Shown here: positions 11,508 to 22,177 of the stretch, one piece after another | Position numbering within the stretch: the stretch's first letter is position 1 | Layout: each line of letters begins with the position of its first letter | NCBI GenBank assembly: GCA_016169945.1 | Contig: JADLSH010000367.1 | Coordinates: 7,737,501 to 7,801,500, forward strand | Source of the DNA: Trachythela sp. YZ-2020 | Taxonomy: Eukaryota; Cnidaria; Anthozoa; Malacalcyonacea; Clavulariidae | Direction of reading: 5' to 3' | Length of the DNA stretch: 64,000 nt | Made by a program: the position numbers and the translations under genes | Notes under the pieces: model-generated | The model's input: only the letters and a program-made list of their open reading frames with translations | The model's database searches: none | Told to the model about the DNA's origin: nothing

Positions 11508-13299
11508 TTAAAATCCATATCGATCTGGTGGTCGTATATGTTGTCTCAGTCTGGCAGGTCGAGCACGGGGATTCTCCACTTGTGGAGGTGTAACATCAAC
11601 CACCTGGAACTCTCCTACTTCCCTAGCTGGGCAAACCGGTTCGCCCTGTTGAAACGGAATGTAACTTAACTTAAGTTGGTCGTGATGCACAACCATTACC
11701 TTCCCTCCCTTAGATAAAATCCGATAGTTGACCCCAAACCGTTTTAGAACTCTAAAAGGTCCCACCCACTTATTTCCTAACTTCCAGCCTTTAGGTCTTC
11801 TCAACATAACTGTTTGGTCCGATTCGAACGGCAGCCAGGTGTTTGTCGGTTGATTGAGCCTTGCCTGTTTTTCGGATGCTTTCGAAATGTGTTCTTGTGC
11901 TATTTTCCGGATATCTTGAAACACCGACCTTACCGAAACTAAATATTCGCTTTGTGTTGATGGGTTGCTTAAAGGCATTCCCAATTCTAATTCGATCAGC
12001 AATCTTGGCATTTGACCAAAAACGACTTCATATGGTCATACCCCTAATGAATCATGCTTACTTGTGTTATAAGCAAAAGTGACAGAATCTAACCACAAAT
12101 CCCAATCATCCCTCCTGTTGGATGCAAAAGCAGTAAGCATACTCTGAAGGGTTCTGTTTTGTCGTTCGGTTTGACCATCGCATTGTGGGTGATAGCTAGT
12201 TGTGCGTGTTTTAGTAATTCCCATGACATTGCATATTTCATGTAACAAATTACTTTCAAAGTTACGACCTTGATCCGAATGTAAGACGGCCGGGGGGGCC
12301 AAACCGAGAGAATATGCGACTAATGAAAAGAGGGGCTACTGTACTAGCTTTCTGATCACAAGTTGCGAAGGCTTCACACCACTTAGTGAAGTGATCAACA
12401 ACAACTAGGATATGTTTGTTTCCACGACTGGTTTCCGGGAGGGGTCCCATATAATCTAGTGCCCAAAACGTAAATGGTTGGCTTACTGCAATATGTCCCA
12501 TTGGTGCCTGATTCCTATTAATGGGAGAGTTTTTGCGATTGCAAGCTTCACAGTGTTGAATGTGGTTTGTAACCGTTTGTCTAATACCTGGCCAATAAAA
12601 ACGTTTCCTCACCCTTTCTTCTGTGCGATTGATACCTAAATGGCCGCCAAACGGCCCGTCATGCAAAGCGACTAGAATTGTATCATGTAGTGCAGAAGGG
12701 ACTAGGATGACATGATGTGGAAATGAGTCTGAGTTATGGCCCAGTGCCCTAAATAATAAATTATCGCGCATAAAATATTGGTCGTAATGACTTAACCATT
12801 TCTTCAAAACGGGGTCGGTGATGTTTGTCAACTTTGGCTTAGGTAAACCGCGCGTTTTCATGTCAATTAGCTGAGATAGATGAATATCTTTGCGCTGCAT
12901 ATCACTGAGATTGACAGTGGGGTCAAGTGTAATGGCATCTAAGCAATCTGTTTCCGTGGTTTGTGGTGGCATGGCTGAACTAGAGGGGCTAGAGACCACA
13001 GAATCAGGGGTACACTCGTCCTGAACATTTACTATATTACCACTGGGATGAACAAGAAGTGGTTTGCTACTTTCTAACTTAACTATTGCTGTGCGGCCGC
13101 CTGACAATGGAATGCGAACAGTGGAGACATATGTTTTGCATTCGGTAGCATTTGCATGAGAAACGTAATCAGTGTTTGAACTATCGCCTGTCTGTGGAGT
13201 GACTAATCGGGATAACGCATCTGCGTTATCGTGAAGACGACCTGGTCGATGCTCAATTGAAAAAGTAAACTCCTGTAGTCCTGTAGGTCCATAATCCAA
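11508..13299 (-). pseudogene. Gypsy integrase region, three disruptions
   Basis: The minus strand encodes the end of RNase H (EFTFSIEHRPGRLHDNADAL), a zinc-binding HHCC domain (HDGPFGGHLG...CEACNRK), the catalytic core (first Asp in ALDYMGPLPE, second in LHSDQGRNFES, Glu in DGQTERQNRT) and a C-terminal domain (WVGPFRVLKRFG). Three lesions separate it into pieces: a frameshift at about 13290 caused by an 8-bp tandem duplication, a frameshift in a run of G at about 12290, and an in-frame TGA at 12034-12036. The integrase cannot be made as one protein. The catalytic acidic residues themselves are still readable. Confidence 0.9.
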
Positions 13300-14345
13300 C
13301 GCGCTAAGCGGCCTTTTGGTTCCATACTATGGAGCCAACGTAATGCATTATGGTCGGTAATTACGGTGAAATGACGGCCCAATAAGTAGACGCGAAAATG
13401 CGTGGTACCAAAAACAATAGCAAATGCCTCTTTTTCAGTCGTAGAATATTTTTGTTCGCGAGGCGACAAAGCCTTGGATGCATACGCAATGACTTTCTCA
13501 TGTCCTTGGTCATCAAGTTGCGATAAGACTGCGCCAACACCGTAATCCGATGCGTCGGTATGCAAAATAAACGCGCGGTCAAATTTAGGGTATGCCAAGA
13601 TAGGCGCAGAACATAGTAACTGTTTCAAAGTTTGAAAAGAAGTTTCACATTCATTTGTCCAAGAGAATATTGCAGCTTTCTGCGTTAATTGGACCAAGGG
13701 TGCCGCTACGCTGGAAAAAGCGGGAATAAATTTGCGATAATACCCTGCCAGTCCTAAAAAACTCTGTATATCTTTAACTGAACGTGGACGCGCAATGTGA
13801 CTGACAGCCTCAATTTTAGCTGGATCTGCTTGGATACCTAATCCGGAAACTACATGCCCTAAGAAAGAAACTTGGCGCGCGGCAATCGTACACTTCTCTA
13901 ATTTAACGCGAAGGTTATGCTCACGCAATCTTAACAAAACCGTCTTAAGCCTATCGCAATGTTCGTTCAGGTCTCGGCCAAACACAATAATGTCGTCAAG
14001 ATAGCATAAACAAATGACGTAAGTAAGACCACTTAAAATAAGATCCATGACCCTTTGAAATGTGGTTGGTGCAGTAGCGAGGCCAAAGGGCATTCGGTTA
14101 AACTCGTACAAGCCGCTCTGTGTAACAAATGCTGTTTTGTGGCGATCTTTTTCGTCTACTGACACTTGCCAATAGGCGCTCTTTAAATCTAGAGTTGAAA
14201 AATATTGCGAATTACCTAGTGAATCTAATATATCATCAATACGAGGCAAAGGATGTGCATGACCTACAGTAACCGCATTAAGTTTGCGATAATCTATACA
14301 GAATCGTAAATCGCCGCTCTTCTTCTTAACTAGAACTATAGGGCT
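13203..14345 (-). pseudogene. Gypsy reverse transcriptase and RNase H, N-terminally deleted
   Basis: The open frame starts at about 14345 with the conserved SPWSSPIVLVKKK block and continues through FSTLDLKSAYWQ, RMPFGLATAP and the catalytic YLDD (Asp pair near 13992). The RNase H domain follows (LHTDASDYGVGAVLSQ, FTVITDHNALRW). The usual 100 or more residues between protease and the SPWSSP block are missing: protease reads directly into this block in another frame, so an internal deletion joined them. The frame ends by shift near 13290. Confidence 0.92.
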
Positions 14346-15196
14346 TGACCAAGGGCTGCTAATTCAATAGGATTATTAGACATATTGAGAACACGTAAAG
14401 GCACTACCCGTTTTTCGTCCGGTTTGACAACAACACGTGCTATACTAAATCCCTGTCTAACAGCATTAGTGCTATTAGAACGTGGTTCTATCAATCCTAT
14501 ATTACTACTGGCACGTCTGGCCAATTTCCCTTCTAAAATAATTTCGGTTCTCGGTGGAATCATTACACTCTCGACCAAAGCAACGACCGTGTTGCTTTGA
14601 AAGTGGGACTGACACAACAAACGACCGGATTGCGAGTCCGCGGAAACATTTTGCGGACTCGACTTAACGACCCCTGCTCGATCTGCCGTCGGAGACCTAT
14701 CTTCGTTCCTAACAGGGATTTTCCCATGGCAACCTACTAACATATAATTACCCATATTTACATCTCTACATAATGATAGACTATTTGTACTTATAAAATC
14801 CCAGCCAAGTACACAATCATAAGGTATATTATTACTAACTAACAATTCCCCCGCGTAACGTTTACGAGAGTTAATAAATTTAATTGTACTGGAGACTCGT
14901 CCTTCAATATTTACATTGTCTCCTGTAATAGAAACACATTTCTCTTTCACTGATTTGTCTAAAATAATATCGTTAAAATCAATCGTTCTCTGTACGGATT
15001 TACTGATAAAGGATTTCATAGAGCCCGTGTCAATAAGGGCACGAACACGGACATTGTCCACAAAACAATCAACAAAAGGGTGGATAACAGTAGAATGATT
15101 AGTTATGACATTGCTACTTACAACGGGATGGACGCGATTTCCACCAACGTTCCGTCCATCCCTTAGTAGTTTAAAGGCCCACGACGATTTTGGCAA
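14336..15196 (-). CDS. Gypsy aspartic protease region
   Basis: A retropepsin-type protease that would cleave the Gag-Pol polyprotein inside the particle. Residue 56 starts the active-site DTGS within RALIDTGSMKSF, and LGWDFI downstream is the typical second-half motif. It overlaps the end of gag by 34 bases and lies in the -1 frame relative to it, so a -1 ribosomal frameshift is the likely route of expression. The true frame extends upstream of the first Met. It stops at 14336 inside the deletion junction with reverse transcriptase, so Pol cannot be continuous. Confidence 0.85.
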   Translation of the reverse strand: MPKSSWAFKLLRDGRNVGGNRVHPVVSSNVITNHSTVIHPFVDCFVDNVRVRALIDTGSMKSFISKSVQRTIDFNDIILDKSVKEKCVSITGDNVNIEGRVSSTIKFINSRKRYAGELLVSNNIPYDCVLGWDFISTNSLSLCRDVNMGNYMLVGCHGKIPVRNEDRSPTADRAGVVKSSPQNVSADSQSGRLLCQSHFQSNTVVALVESVMIPPRTEIILEGKLARRASSNIGLIEPRSNSTNAVRQGFSIARVVVKPDEKRVVPLRVLNMSNNPIELAALGQAL

Positions 15197-16008
15197 TTAC
15201 GAGCCAAATGACCAGGTTTACCACAAGAATAACAGTTCGATTGTTTTTGTTTAAAGCGACAGTTACGAGAGAAATGTCCAGTCTCTCCACAAGTATAACA
15301 CGCTCCAGGTAGGCGGCGATTACTACGGTCCTGGGACATATCTTTAAATTTGTCCGCGTTGTCTAGACGATCCTCGAGAGACTTTTGCTTTTCAGCAATT
15401 CCGGCGACCATTGAGACTAAGTGAGATAGCTTAGTGTCCGCACTCGAGGGGCCGTGGACTGTAGAAGTCGAGGCCATGCTAACTGCCGCCGTTGCACTTT
15501 CGAAGCCCTCCACAGCTCGGTGTCGTTGGACGAAGGAAACCATTTCATCCAGATTTGGAGTCGGATTATGTTCCAAAAGTTTCAGTTTGACAAGCGCGGG
15601 AAGACCTTTCATATACTGGCGTGCAACTAAAGCCAACTTCGCATCGGGAGATAACGTTGGGTCGGCTTTAGCGAGTAGGTTTTCTAGTTCCCAACGATAC
15701 ACAGAAGCATCTTCACCAGCGCGCAGAGTACGCTGTTCAAATTGGGCGTAAAACGTCTCGCGTTGAGCAGCGGGACACAATGACTTCTTCAACTCTTTCA
15801 CAGCATCGGCGTATTTTTCTCGACGCTCCGCGGGAATGGCGTAAAAGTGGCTCGCCGCCCTACCACGCAGAAATGCCGGTAGCTTCAAAATCCGGTCATC
15901 GCGAACCTCGGTGACTTTCCACCCGTTAGCATCGCAACACGCATCGAATTCGCGGAGCCAACACACGAAATCACCATCCTCAAACCGTCCAGGCAGAATA
16001 TTTGACAT
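15163..16008 (-). CDS. Gypsy Gag protein with two zinc knuckles
   Basis: A 281-residue ORF starting about 35 bases inside the 5' LTR. The first half (WLREFDACCDANGW, LPAFLRGRAASHF, AQRETFYAQFEQR) has the retrotransposon-gag capsid pattern. The C terminus carries two CCHC knuckles at residues 237-250 and 259-272 (CYTCGETGHFSRNC, CYSCGKPGHLARNC) that would bind the genomic RNA. The frame is intact, unlike pol. The start Met was chosen because it is the first after the primer-binding site. Confidence 0.93.
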   Translation of the reverse strand: MSNILPGRFEDGDFVCWLREFDACCDANGWKVTEVRDDRILKLPAFLRGRAASHFYAIPAERREKYADAVKELKKSLCPAAQRETFYAQFEQRTLRAGEDASVYRWELENLLAKADPTLSPDAKLALVARQYMKGLPALVKLKLLEHNPTPNLDEMVSFVQRHRAVEGFESATAAVSMASTSTVHGPSSADTKLSHLVSMVAGIAEKQKSLEDRLDNADKFKDMSQDRSNRRLPGACYTCGETGHFSRNCRFKQKQSNCYSCGKPGHLARNCQNRRGPLNY

Positions 16009-16023
16009 TTTAACTTATATGCT

Positions 16024-16042
16024 TTTACCGCTGCTACCAATT
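16024..16042 (-). promoter_or_regulatory. Gypsy primer-binding site
   Basis: Just inside the 5' LTR the minus strand reads TGGTAGCAGCGG. The first nine bases, TGGTAGCAG, are complementary to the 3' end of animal initiator tRNA-Met (from memory); the following bases differ. Confidence 0.6.
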
Positions 16043-16281
16043 TGTAACGTGCCAAGAGATACAACTACACACACAACTCGAGGTTAAGACTCCCTTTATT
16101 TCTGATTACATTCTCTTATATATCGACTTTACTTATCTAGTGTATTTATACCATCACCTAATATGGACGTGGTGAGGATCCTTATCTTCATGCAATTAGG
16201 ATATGGGACGCGTCAGGAAGGGAGCGCTCCCAACTAAGATACATATCTAAGCTAAATATATACACATTAATATCCGTTACA
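16043..16281 (-). repeat. Gypsy 5' LTR
   Basis: 239 bp, same termini as the 3' LTR. It should carry the promoter of the element; no single TATA box could be singled out among several AT-rich stretches. Confidence 0.95.
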
Positions 16282-16495
16282 CTATATACGACGGTATGTA
16301 CCTGTTGATTCACCTGGATGGGCCCCAGTCCCGTGCCTAGGTTTATCGGACTGATCCACACATGCATCCGACCGTAATGAGTATGGTACATTGCATAAGT
16401 TGCGGCAAAACGTCCCAAGAATGGAAAACGGCTTCGCTGTCTTGTTTTAACTTGCAGTTGTTTCGTCAACTGCGTTTGATCCTACTTCGAAGATG

Positions 16496-18037
16496 ACGGC
16501 ATAGGGTCTTGTCCCTTTGCTAATTTCGAACATGGCGGCATAGCTCTGAACCTGGGTCTTGTCCCTTCGCTAATTTAGAACAGGGCGGCATAGCTTAGCA
16601 ACTGGGTCTTGTCTCTTTGCTAATTTCGAGCATGGCGGCATAGCTTAGCAATTGGGTCTTGTCCCTTTACTCATTTTGAACACAGCGGCATAGCTTAGCA
16701 ACTGGGTCTTGTCGCTTTGCTAATTTCTAACATGGCGGCATAGCTTAGCAATTGGGCCTTGTCCCATTGCTAATTTTTAACATGGCGGCATATCTTAGCA
16801 ACTGCATCTTGTCCTTGTGCTAATTTTCAATTGTGGCTACACAGCTTAGCAACTGAGTCTTGTCCCTGTGCTACTTGTGACTTATGACTTATGGCGACAC
16901 AGCTTAGCAACTGGGTCGTGTCCTTTGCTAATTGTGACTTGTGGCGGCATAGCTTAGCAACTGGGTCTTGTCCCTTCACTAATTTTCAATTGTGGCAGCA
17001 TAGCATAGCAACTGTGTCTTGTCCCTTTGCTAATTTTCAATTGTGGCTACACAGCTTAGCAACTGAGTCTTGTCCCTGTGCTAATTGTGACTTATGGCGG
17101 CACAGCTTAGCAACTGGGTCGTGTCCTTTGCTAATTGTGACTTATGGCGGCGTAGCTTAGCAACTGGGTCTTGTTCCTTGGCTAATTGTGAATTATGGCG
17201 GCGTAGCTTAGCAACTGAGTCTTGTCCCTGTGCTAATTGTGAATTATGGCGGCACAGCTTAGCAACTGGGTCGTGTCCTTTGCTAATTGTAAATTATAGC
17301 GGCGTAGCTTCGCAACTGGGTCTTGTCCCTTTGCTAATTGTAAATTATGGCAGCATAGCTTAGCAATTGTGTCTTGTCCTTTGCTAATTTTCAATTGTGG
17401 CAGCATAGCTTAGCAACTGGGTCTTGTCCCTTTGCTAATTTTCAATTGTGGCAGCATAGCTTAGCAACTGGGTCTGGTCCCTTTGCTAATTTTCAATTGT
17501 GGCAGCATAGCTTAGCAACTGGGTCTGGTCCCTTTGCTAATTTGAATTATGGCGGCATAGCTTAGCAACTGGGTCTTGTCCCTTTGCTAATTTTCCGTTG
17601 TGGCAGCATAGCTTAGCAACTGGGTCTGGTCCCTTTGCTAATTTTCAATTGTGGCAGCATAGCTTAGCAACTGGATCTGGTCCCTTTGCTAATTTTCAAT
17701 TGTGGCAGCATAGCTTAGCAACTGGGTCTGGTCCTTTTGCTAATTTTCAATTGTATAGCAGCATAGCTTAGCAACTGGGTCTGGTCCCTTTGCTAATTTT
17801 CAATGGTGGCAGCATAGCTTAGCAACTGGGTCTGGTCCCTTTGCTAATTTGAATTATGGCGGCATAGCTTAGCAACTGGGTCTTGTCCCCTTGCTAATTT
17901 TCAACTGTGGCAGCATTGCTTAGTGACTTGGTCTGGTCCTTTTGCTAATTTTCAATTGTGGCGGCATAGCTTAGCAACTGCGTCTGGTCCCTTTGCTAAT
18001 TGTGGTGGCGTGGCTTAGAAACGGGGTCTTGTCCCTA
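16496..18037 (+). repeat. 51-bp satellite array, about 30 copies
   Basis: The unit contains ATAGCTTAGCAACTGGGTCT, TGTCCCTTTGCTAATTTT and CAATTGTGGCAGC. Successive CAGCAT positions at 17401, 17452 and 17503 give an exact 51-bp period. Copies at the left edge are more diverged, those near 17400-17850 nearly identical. Because 51 is divisible by three, long repetitive ORFs arise (16891-17160, 17094-17363, 17374-17565); I treat these as by-products because they break at diverged units. Confidence 0.95.
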
Positions 18038-18384
18038 CGTCGCATAGCATCAGTGGGGCCCGTGTGGATGTTTGGGATGTAGTTAGTGGTTGTGGGAGTT
18101 TTGTTTACTTGGAGTTGTGACATTTGAGGAAATATCACTTTGGTGGTCAGGTCCTGACTGGACATGCTCACGTGATTTGGACCTGAATCCAAGTAACTCA
18201 AATCCCTAGACTATTCGCGGACCGCGTCTGCACCTAACCATCCACACGGGTAAGTATGGTGACGACAGATATTAATTTTGAATAAATTTAAGAAAAAATG
18301 CACTGAATTCCTTTTTTTGGATCTGTCAGCGCCGCATTTTTTTGGATCTGTCATACCAATTTTAGCGTTGCCACTAAAGAATGA
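18038..18384. other. Interior of composite element, no gene seen
   Basis: A short non-coding stretch containing a direct repeat of TTTTTTTGGATCTGTCA (about 18311 and 18338). Nothing else is recognisable. Confidence 0.5.
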
Positions 18385-18560
18385 ATGCTCGCTTCGAAAT
18401 AATACTAATAAATAACTAATAAAATGATTTTTTCCACCCGCGACTCAAGAAAATACATTTTGAAGTTTTTTCGACCCGCGACCTTTTACCCGCGACCTTT
18501 TACCCGCGACCCGCGACTTGAAACCCGCGACACGCGACACGCGACCATTATTCAAACTCT
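18385..18560 (-). repeat. Right terminal inverted repeat, minisatellite
   Basis: Reverse complement of 8691-8900: CTCGCTTCGAAATAATACT, then CCCGCGAC/TTTTACCCGCGACC units, ending CCATTATTCAAACTC. Confidence 0.8.
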
Positions 18561-18573
18561 ACAAGTGTAGCAC

Positions 18574-19574
18574 CAGTGAGCTCTATATATATCTGGAGTA
18601 AGAACTTCTAATGTTCGGCCAATAGGCCAAGTGAAGCCAAGATGGCGGCAATTGACGTCCAAACTCATGAAGGTCATAAACAGTTTTCATATCATTTTTT
18701 TCAGCTAATTCCAGTTTTTCCTAACAGATCGCATCGCTAATCAAGTTATTAGTTCATAAAATCATGATATTATTGTTTAAATCGGAGTAAAAACACGAAA
18801 TTTCGGCACACTCCTTTTCCGGCTTGTGCAAACCGCGCGGTCGAAAACAATAGAAAGGGATTGGCACTGGACGTCAATTTCCGCCATCTTTGGCTTCACT
18901 TTTTGTACATAAGTTCTCACTCCAGATATATACAGCTATTTCAATTAAGGTTGTCCCCGAGCAAAGCGGAAAAGTCGAATACGAGCGCGAAAGGCTTGCT
19001 GGGAATCGCCAAAAAATTAATGGACCAAGAATTTGACAAACCTCAGTGGATTCCTAAGAAATTAACATATTGTTCTTAAGTACAAGACTTTATGCTACTC
19101 ATACGATTAGAAGGCATTTTAAATTCCCAAGGGTATAAAATCTTATGGTTAAGAAGAATATGTTAATTTCGAAAGGTTTGGTTTTTATACACCCTGTATA
19201 CCAATTTGCAATTAAACGTGCTGCAAAACTTATGATTATTCGTGACTCCTGTCGTTATAACGTAGTGGAAAATGCCTCGAACTTGTTCCATCACAAAATT
19301 GTATGTCAGCCATAAATGCCACCTTGATTCATTCACAGCTCTGAGCCATGCACTGATGCATAAAAACGTGCGTCTCAAAGGAATTACCCACAAAGAACAC
19401 CTCACAAAACATTTAATACGTTTCTACTTTGAAATTATTATTGCTAATTTCTTAGGAATCCACTGAGGTTAATATTTTAGCGATTCCCAGCAAGCCTTTC
19501 GCGCTCGTATTCGACTTTTCCGCTTTGCTCGGGGACAACCTTAATTGAAATAGCTGTATATATAGAGCTCACTG
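18574..19574. mobile_element. 1-kb hAT-like element with perfect 8-bp target duplication
   Basis: The terminal inverted repeat is CAGTGAGCTCTATATATA, at 18574 and as its reverse complement ending at 19574. TGTAGCAC flanks both sides (18566-18573, 19575-19582). The inner arms continue with CAGCTATTTCAATTAAGG (18933 onward against 19556 backward). No transposase ORF is present, so it is non-autonomous. A second small element sits inside its left end (18593-18925). The host sequence is the PLE. Confidence 0.9.
18593..18925. mobile_element. 333-bp MITE nested in the hAT-like element
   Basis: Ends CTGGAGTAAGAACTT and, inverted, AAGTTCTCACTCCAG; subterminal arms share GTGAAGCCAAGATGGCGG and AATTGACGTCC. 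It interrupts the TATATATA tract just inside the left terminus of the larger element, whose right terminus is uninterrupted. The target duplication cannot be defined because the target is a TA tract. Confidence 0.75.
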
Positions 19575-19582
19575 TGTAGCAC

Positions 19583-19702
19583 TTAGCACGACCACAGGAA
19601 ACAGTGCCAGCTGGTAACACAGAGTCCTGTAGCAGTGAGCTGTGCACTAGGGTTTCCCGGATGTTTTTACTGTGTCGAAAAGAGACTAGTGGGGTCTCGG
19701 AG
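19583..19702 (-). pseudogene. PLE copy 1 middle fragment
   Basis: 120 bases matching 30514-30645 of PLE copy 2: part of the linker between reverse transcriptase and nuclease (antisense of CACTTAGCACGACCACAGG, encoding Cys-rich sequence such as CGRAKC). It links 8034-8686 to 23474-24654 and shows that all are parts of one original insertion. Confidence 0.85.
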
Positions 19703-19712
19703 GGCTATCTTT

Positions 19713-19871
19713 AAAACAGGGAACGGGGAATGGGAACGGGGAACGGGGAATGGGAACGGGGGACGGGGAATGGGAACGGGGAACGGGGAATGGGAACGAG
19801 GAACGGGGAATGGGAACGGGAAACGGGGAATGGGGAATGGGAACGAAAGTGGGAACGGAAGTGGGAACGGT
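19713..19871 (+). repeat. GGGAACGGGGAAT minisatellite, left end
   Basis: Purine-rich array of GGGAACGGGGAATGGGAACG units. It appears inverted at 23241-23455. ORFs on both strands here are artefacts of the repeat. Confidence 0.9.
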
Positions 19872-20539
19872 AATTAATACAGCTGTGTTTAATTAATACA
19901 GTAATACAGTTTTTATTAAACGAATGCAAAGTGATTGCGTGTTGGCTTGATAAGTTTAACAATCTTTAAAACGGGAAACGGGAAGTTTTATATATATTGC
20001 CTATTCATAGAACGAGAGTTCAAATGTTTAATAAGTTCGTTGCGTGTGAATAGGCCCGTGTGTTTGCCATCTTTATTTACAGTTTTTAGTAATATCGAAT
20101 ACATTTAGAGATAAAAATTGCCTTTGGCTGTTAATCAGCGGCATAAAAAACATATGAACACGATTCAGCAACATGACGCGTTTATTTAGTAACTGTCCTG
20201 TAATGCGTCCTTTACTCTTTACGCAAGACATATACTAATTCAGCTATTCGCTCTTTGAGATAACATATGTCATTATACGGAATTATTGCATTTTTTAACC
20301 TAACCTGTGATCATGATATGTAGTATAGACTTATAACAGCCCTGCGCACATGTGGTTTTGGCAATATGCCGTGCTCTTCTCATACCATTTCTAGTTTGCT
20401 AGCGTTTTGACTAATTTTGTTTTGAGTTAGACTGTAAGAAATGTATCCTACTGAAGCAATTTTTTAACAAATGTATCCTACTGAAGGAATATTTTTCATT
20501 TGAACCCGAAATACGAACCCGAAACATCTTCAAAATTTC

Positions 20540-21260
20540 GGGATTTCAAGGCACATGATACTATATATGCTGTGCAACATATCCGAATCTCTAAGCAATC
20601 GTTTAACTAGAATTTGCGCAAATCGTTTCTGACTATAGTCTTAATCAGCGATGTAATTCTATTGTCTGACACGATGTAAATACTAAGAATTTTATTGCGC
20701 TTTATATCGCTAAAACGGGCGAGAAAATCTATACAACATACTCTAATCTCTAAGCAATAGCATGAATGGATTTGCGCAAATTGTTTATGAATATATATGT
20801 CTATACTAAAGAACGCGCTGTAATTCTATAGTCTGACAGATGCAAACACCCAGAATTGTATTTTAAAATTTCGGGTTTTATAGGCTTGTGTTGCTATGAT
20901 GCTCTCCACCGCTAAAACGGCCGTGGAAATCCTACAACCTAGTCGAATTTTTAAGCAATAGTATGAATGGATTTTGCGCAAATTGTTTCTGAGTATAGAT
21001 GTCTATACTATTAAAAACACGCGCTGTAATTCTATAGTCTAATAGATGCAAACACCCACTATTGTATCCTAAAATTTCGGGTTTTATAGGGTTGTGCTAC
21101 TGTACTATGATGCTTTATAGCACTAGAACGGGTTTGAAAATCTACAATAGTGTGAATGGATTTTGCGTAAATGGTTTCTCGAAACTCTAAATCACCGGTG
21201 TTTTTATTTAGTAAGACACGATGTAAAACATTATTGTAGCTTGAATATGTTTGTGTTATG
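20540..21260 (+). repeat. Degenerate tandem repeat of about 180 bp, four units
   Basis: Each unit has TTTGCGCAAATTGTTTCTGA, then CTGTAATTCTATAGTCTGAC, then GATGCAAACACCC and TTTCGGGTTTTATAGG, ending in a GCTAAAACGGG block. The matching right arm (about 22240-22600) has only about two units, which explains the unequal arms. Confidence 0.7.
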
Positions 21261-21772
21261 GTTGCTCTATGCCGTTGGAACAGTTTGAAGGAGCGTAAAA
21301 TCTGCACAATATAATCAAATTTAGAAGCAAACGTATGACCCTTGAAAAAAGCGAGTTTTAGCGGTCCTGCTAAAGACCGACCGGGACCGACCAGGACCGA
21401 CCGGGACCGTCCATCGTAATTACCCCTGGAAACTTTGTATTAACTTTATACTTTTACGTTTTTAACGGTAGACGATCTTGTCAAGCGAAAAAGATCGTCT
21501 GTCTTCAGCCACAACTAGTGACATGTCTTACCGTTACTTATGCTTGGCATGTAAGGAAATGAAACTGCACATTGTTGTACTGGTTTCACGTTGTGCGAAA
21601 AGAATTTGGTTTACGTATTAACGGCGAAAACCGTTTCATATGCGCCGGAAACGTTTAGTTTAGCGAAGGATACATTTTATTCAAGAATTGCCATTATAAA
21701 AACTGGAAATGAGTTTGTGAAAATTCAACTTTATTAAAAAGAAACTGATTATATAACTACTGAAGCAAGCAG

Positions 21773-22177
21773 ATATACAGATTGTAAAGTCTTTCTCAAT
21801 AATTATCTAGAAGTCTAAAGGAGTAAAGCGGCACTTCAATTCTGATAAAATATTGCTGTAAATCATTGGAAAAAGCGTAATAACATAGATCCAGTCACAA
21901 GGAGCGCATTTGATGAAACTGCGTTTATGTACCTGGCTACATAATATATGGATAAGGTATGGATAAGATAATAATATTGGACATGCAACTAGCGCTGCTA
22001 ACCACACCAGCTAAGTCCAATTCAATGTTATGTACAAATTAGTGTACAAATTTAGCGCTCCTTGTGACTGGATCTATGTTATTACGCTTTTTCCAATGAT
22101 TTACAGCAATATTTTATCAGAATTGAAGTGCCGCTTTAGACTTCTAGATAATGATTGAGAAAGACTTTACAATCTCT
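21773..22177. repeat. Inner inverted repeat at the centre of the palindrome
   Basis: About 130-bp arms (21773-21912 and 22050-22177) share AAGTCTTTCTCAAT, GCGGCACTTCAATTCTGAT and TGACTGGATCTATGTTATTA. It is not part of the outer arm pairing and may be a further nested element. Confidence 0.7.

Larger units (their letters stand above)
11200..16281 (-). mobile_element. Ty3/Gypsy LTR retrotransposon, full span but defective
   Basis: Two 239-bp LTRs start TGTAACG and end CGTTACA and are flanked by CTAT at 11196-11199 and 16282-16285. Gene order on the minus strand is gag, protease, reverse transcriptase, RNase H, integrase, the Gypsy order. I see one LTR difference (CGCC versus CGTC). Despite this the pol region has a deletion, frameshifts and a stop. 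It probably moved recently using proteins made by another copy. Confidence 0.95.
8687..18560. mobile_element. 9.9-kb composite element with minisatellite inverted ends
   Basis: The insert lies within the PLE. ACAAG (or TACAAG) is present on both sides (8682-8686 and 18561-18565), a 5-6 bp target duplication. Both ends are inverted copies of about 180-210 bp (8691-8900, 18385-18560) built of short TCGCGGG units. The interior holds a complete Gypsy element (11200-16281), a 51-bp satellite (16496-18037) and otherwise non-coding DNA. Without the Gypsy insert it would be about 4.8 kb. Large size, AG-type ends and repeat-rich inverted termini recall Polinton/Maverick termini, but none of their genes is present, so the class is open. 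Confidence 0.65.

Noticed and set aside
16891..17565. Three repetitive ORFs in the 51-bp array
   Set aside because: They result from a period divisible by three and stop at diverged units; no start context, domain or flanking exon supports them.
16496..18037. CRISPR-like array
   Set aside because: The repeats are contiguous 51-bp units without unique spacers, and the DNA is eukaryotic.
8687..18560. Polinton/Maverick virus-like element
   Set aside because: Only end structure is suggestive. No polymerase B, integrase, ATPase, protease or capsid gene was found, so I kept the class open.
19635..19962. Gly/Asn/Glu- and Pro/His/Arg-rich ORFs on both strands (also 23150-23498)
   Set aside because: They are translations of the GGGAACGGGGAAT minisatellite in every frame.
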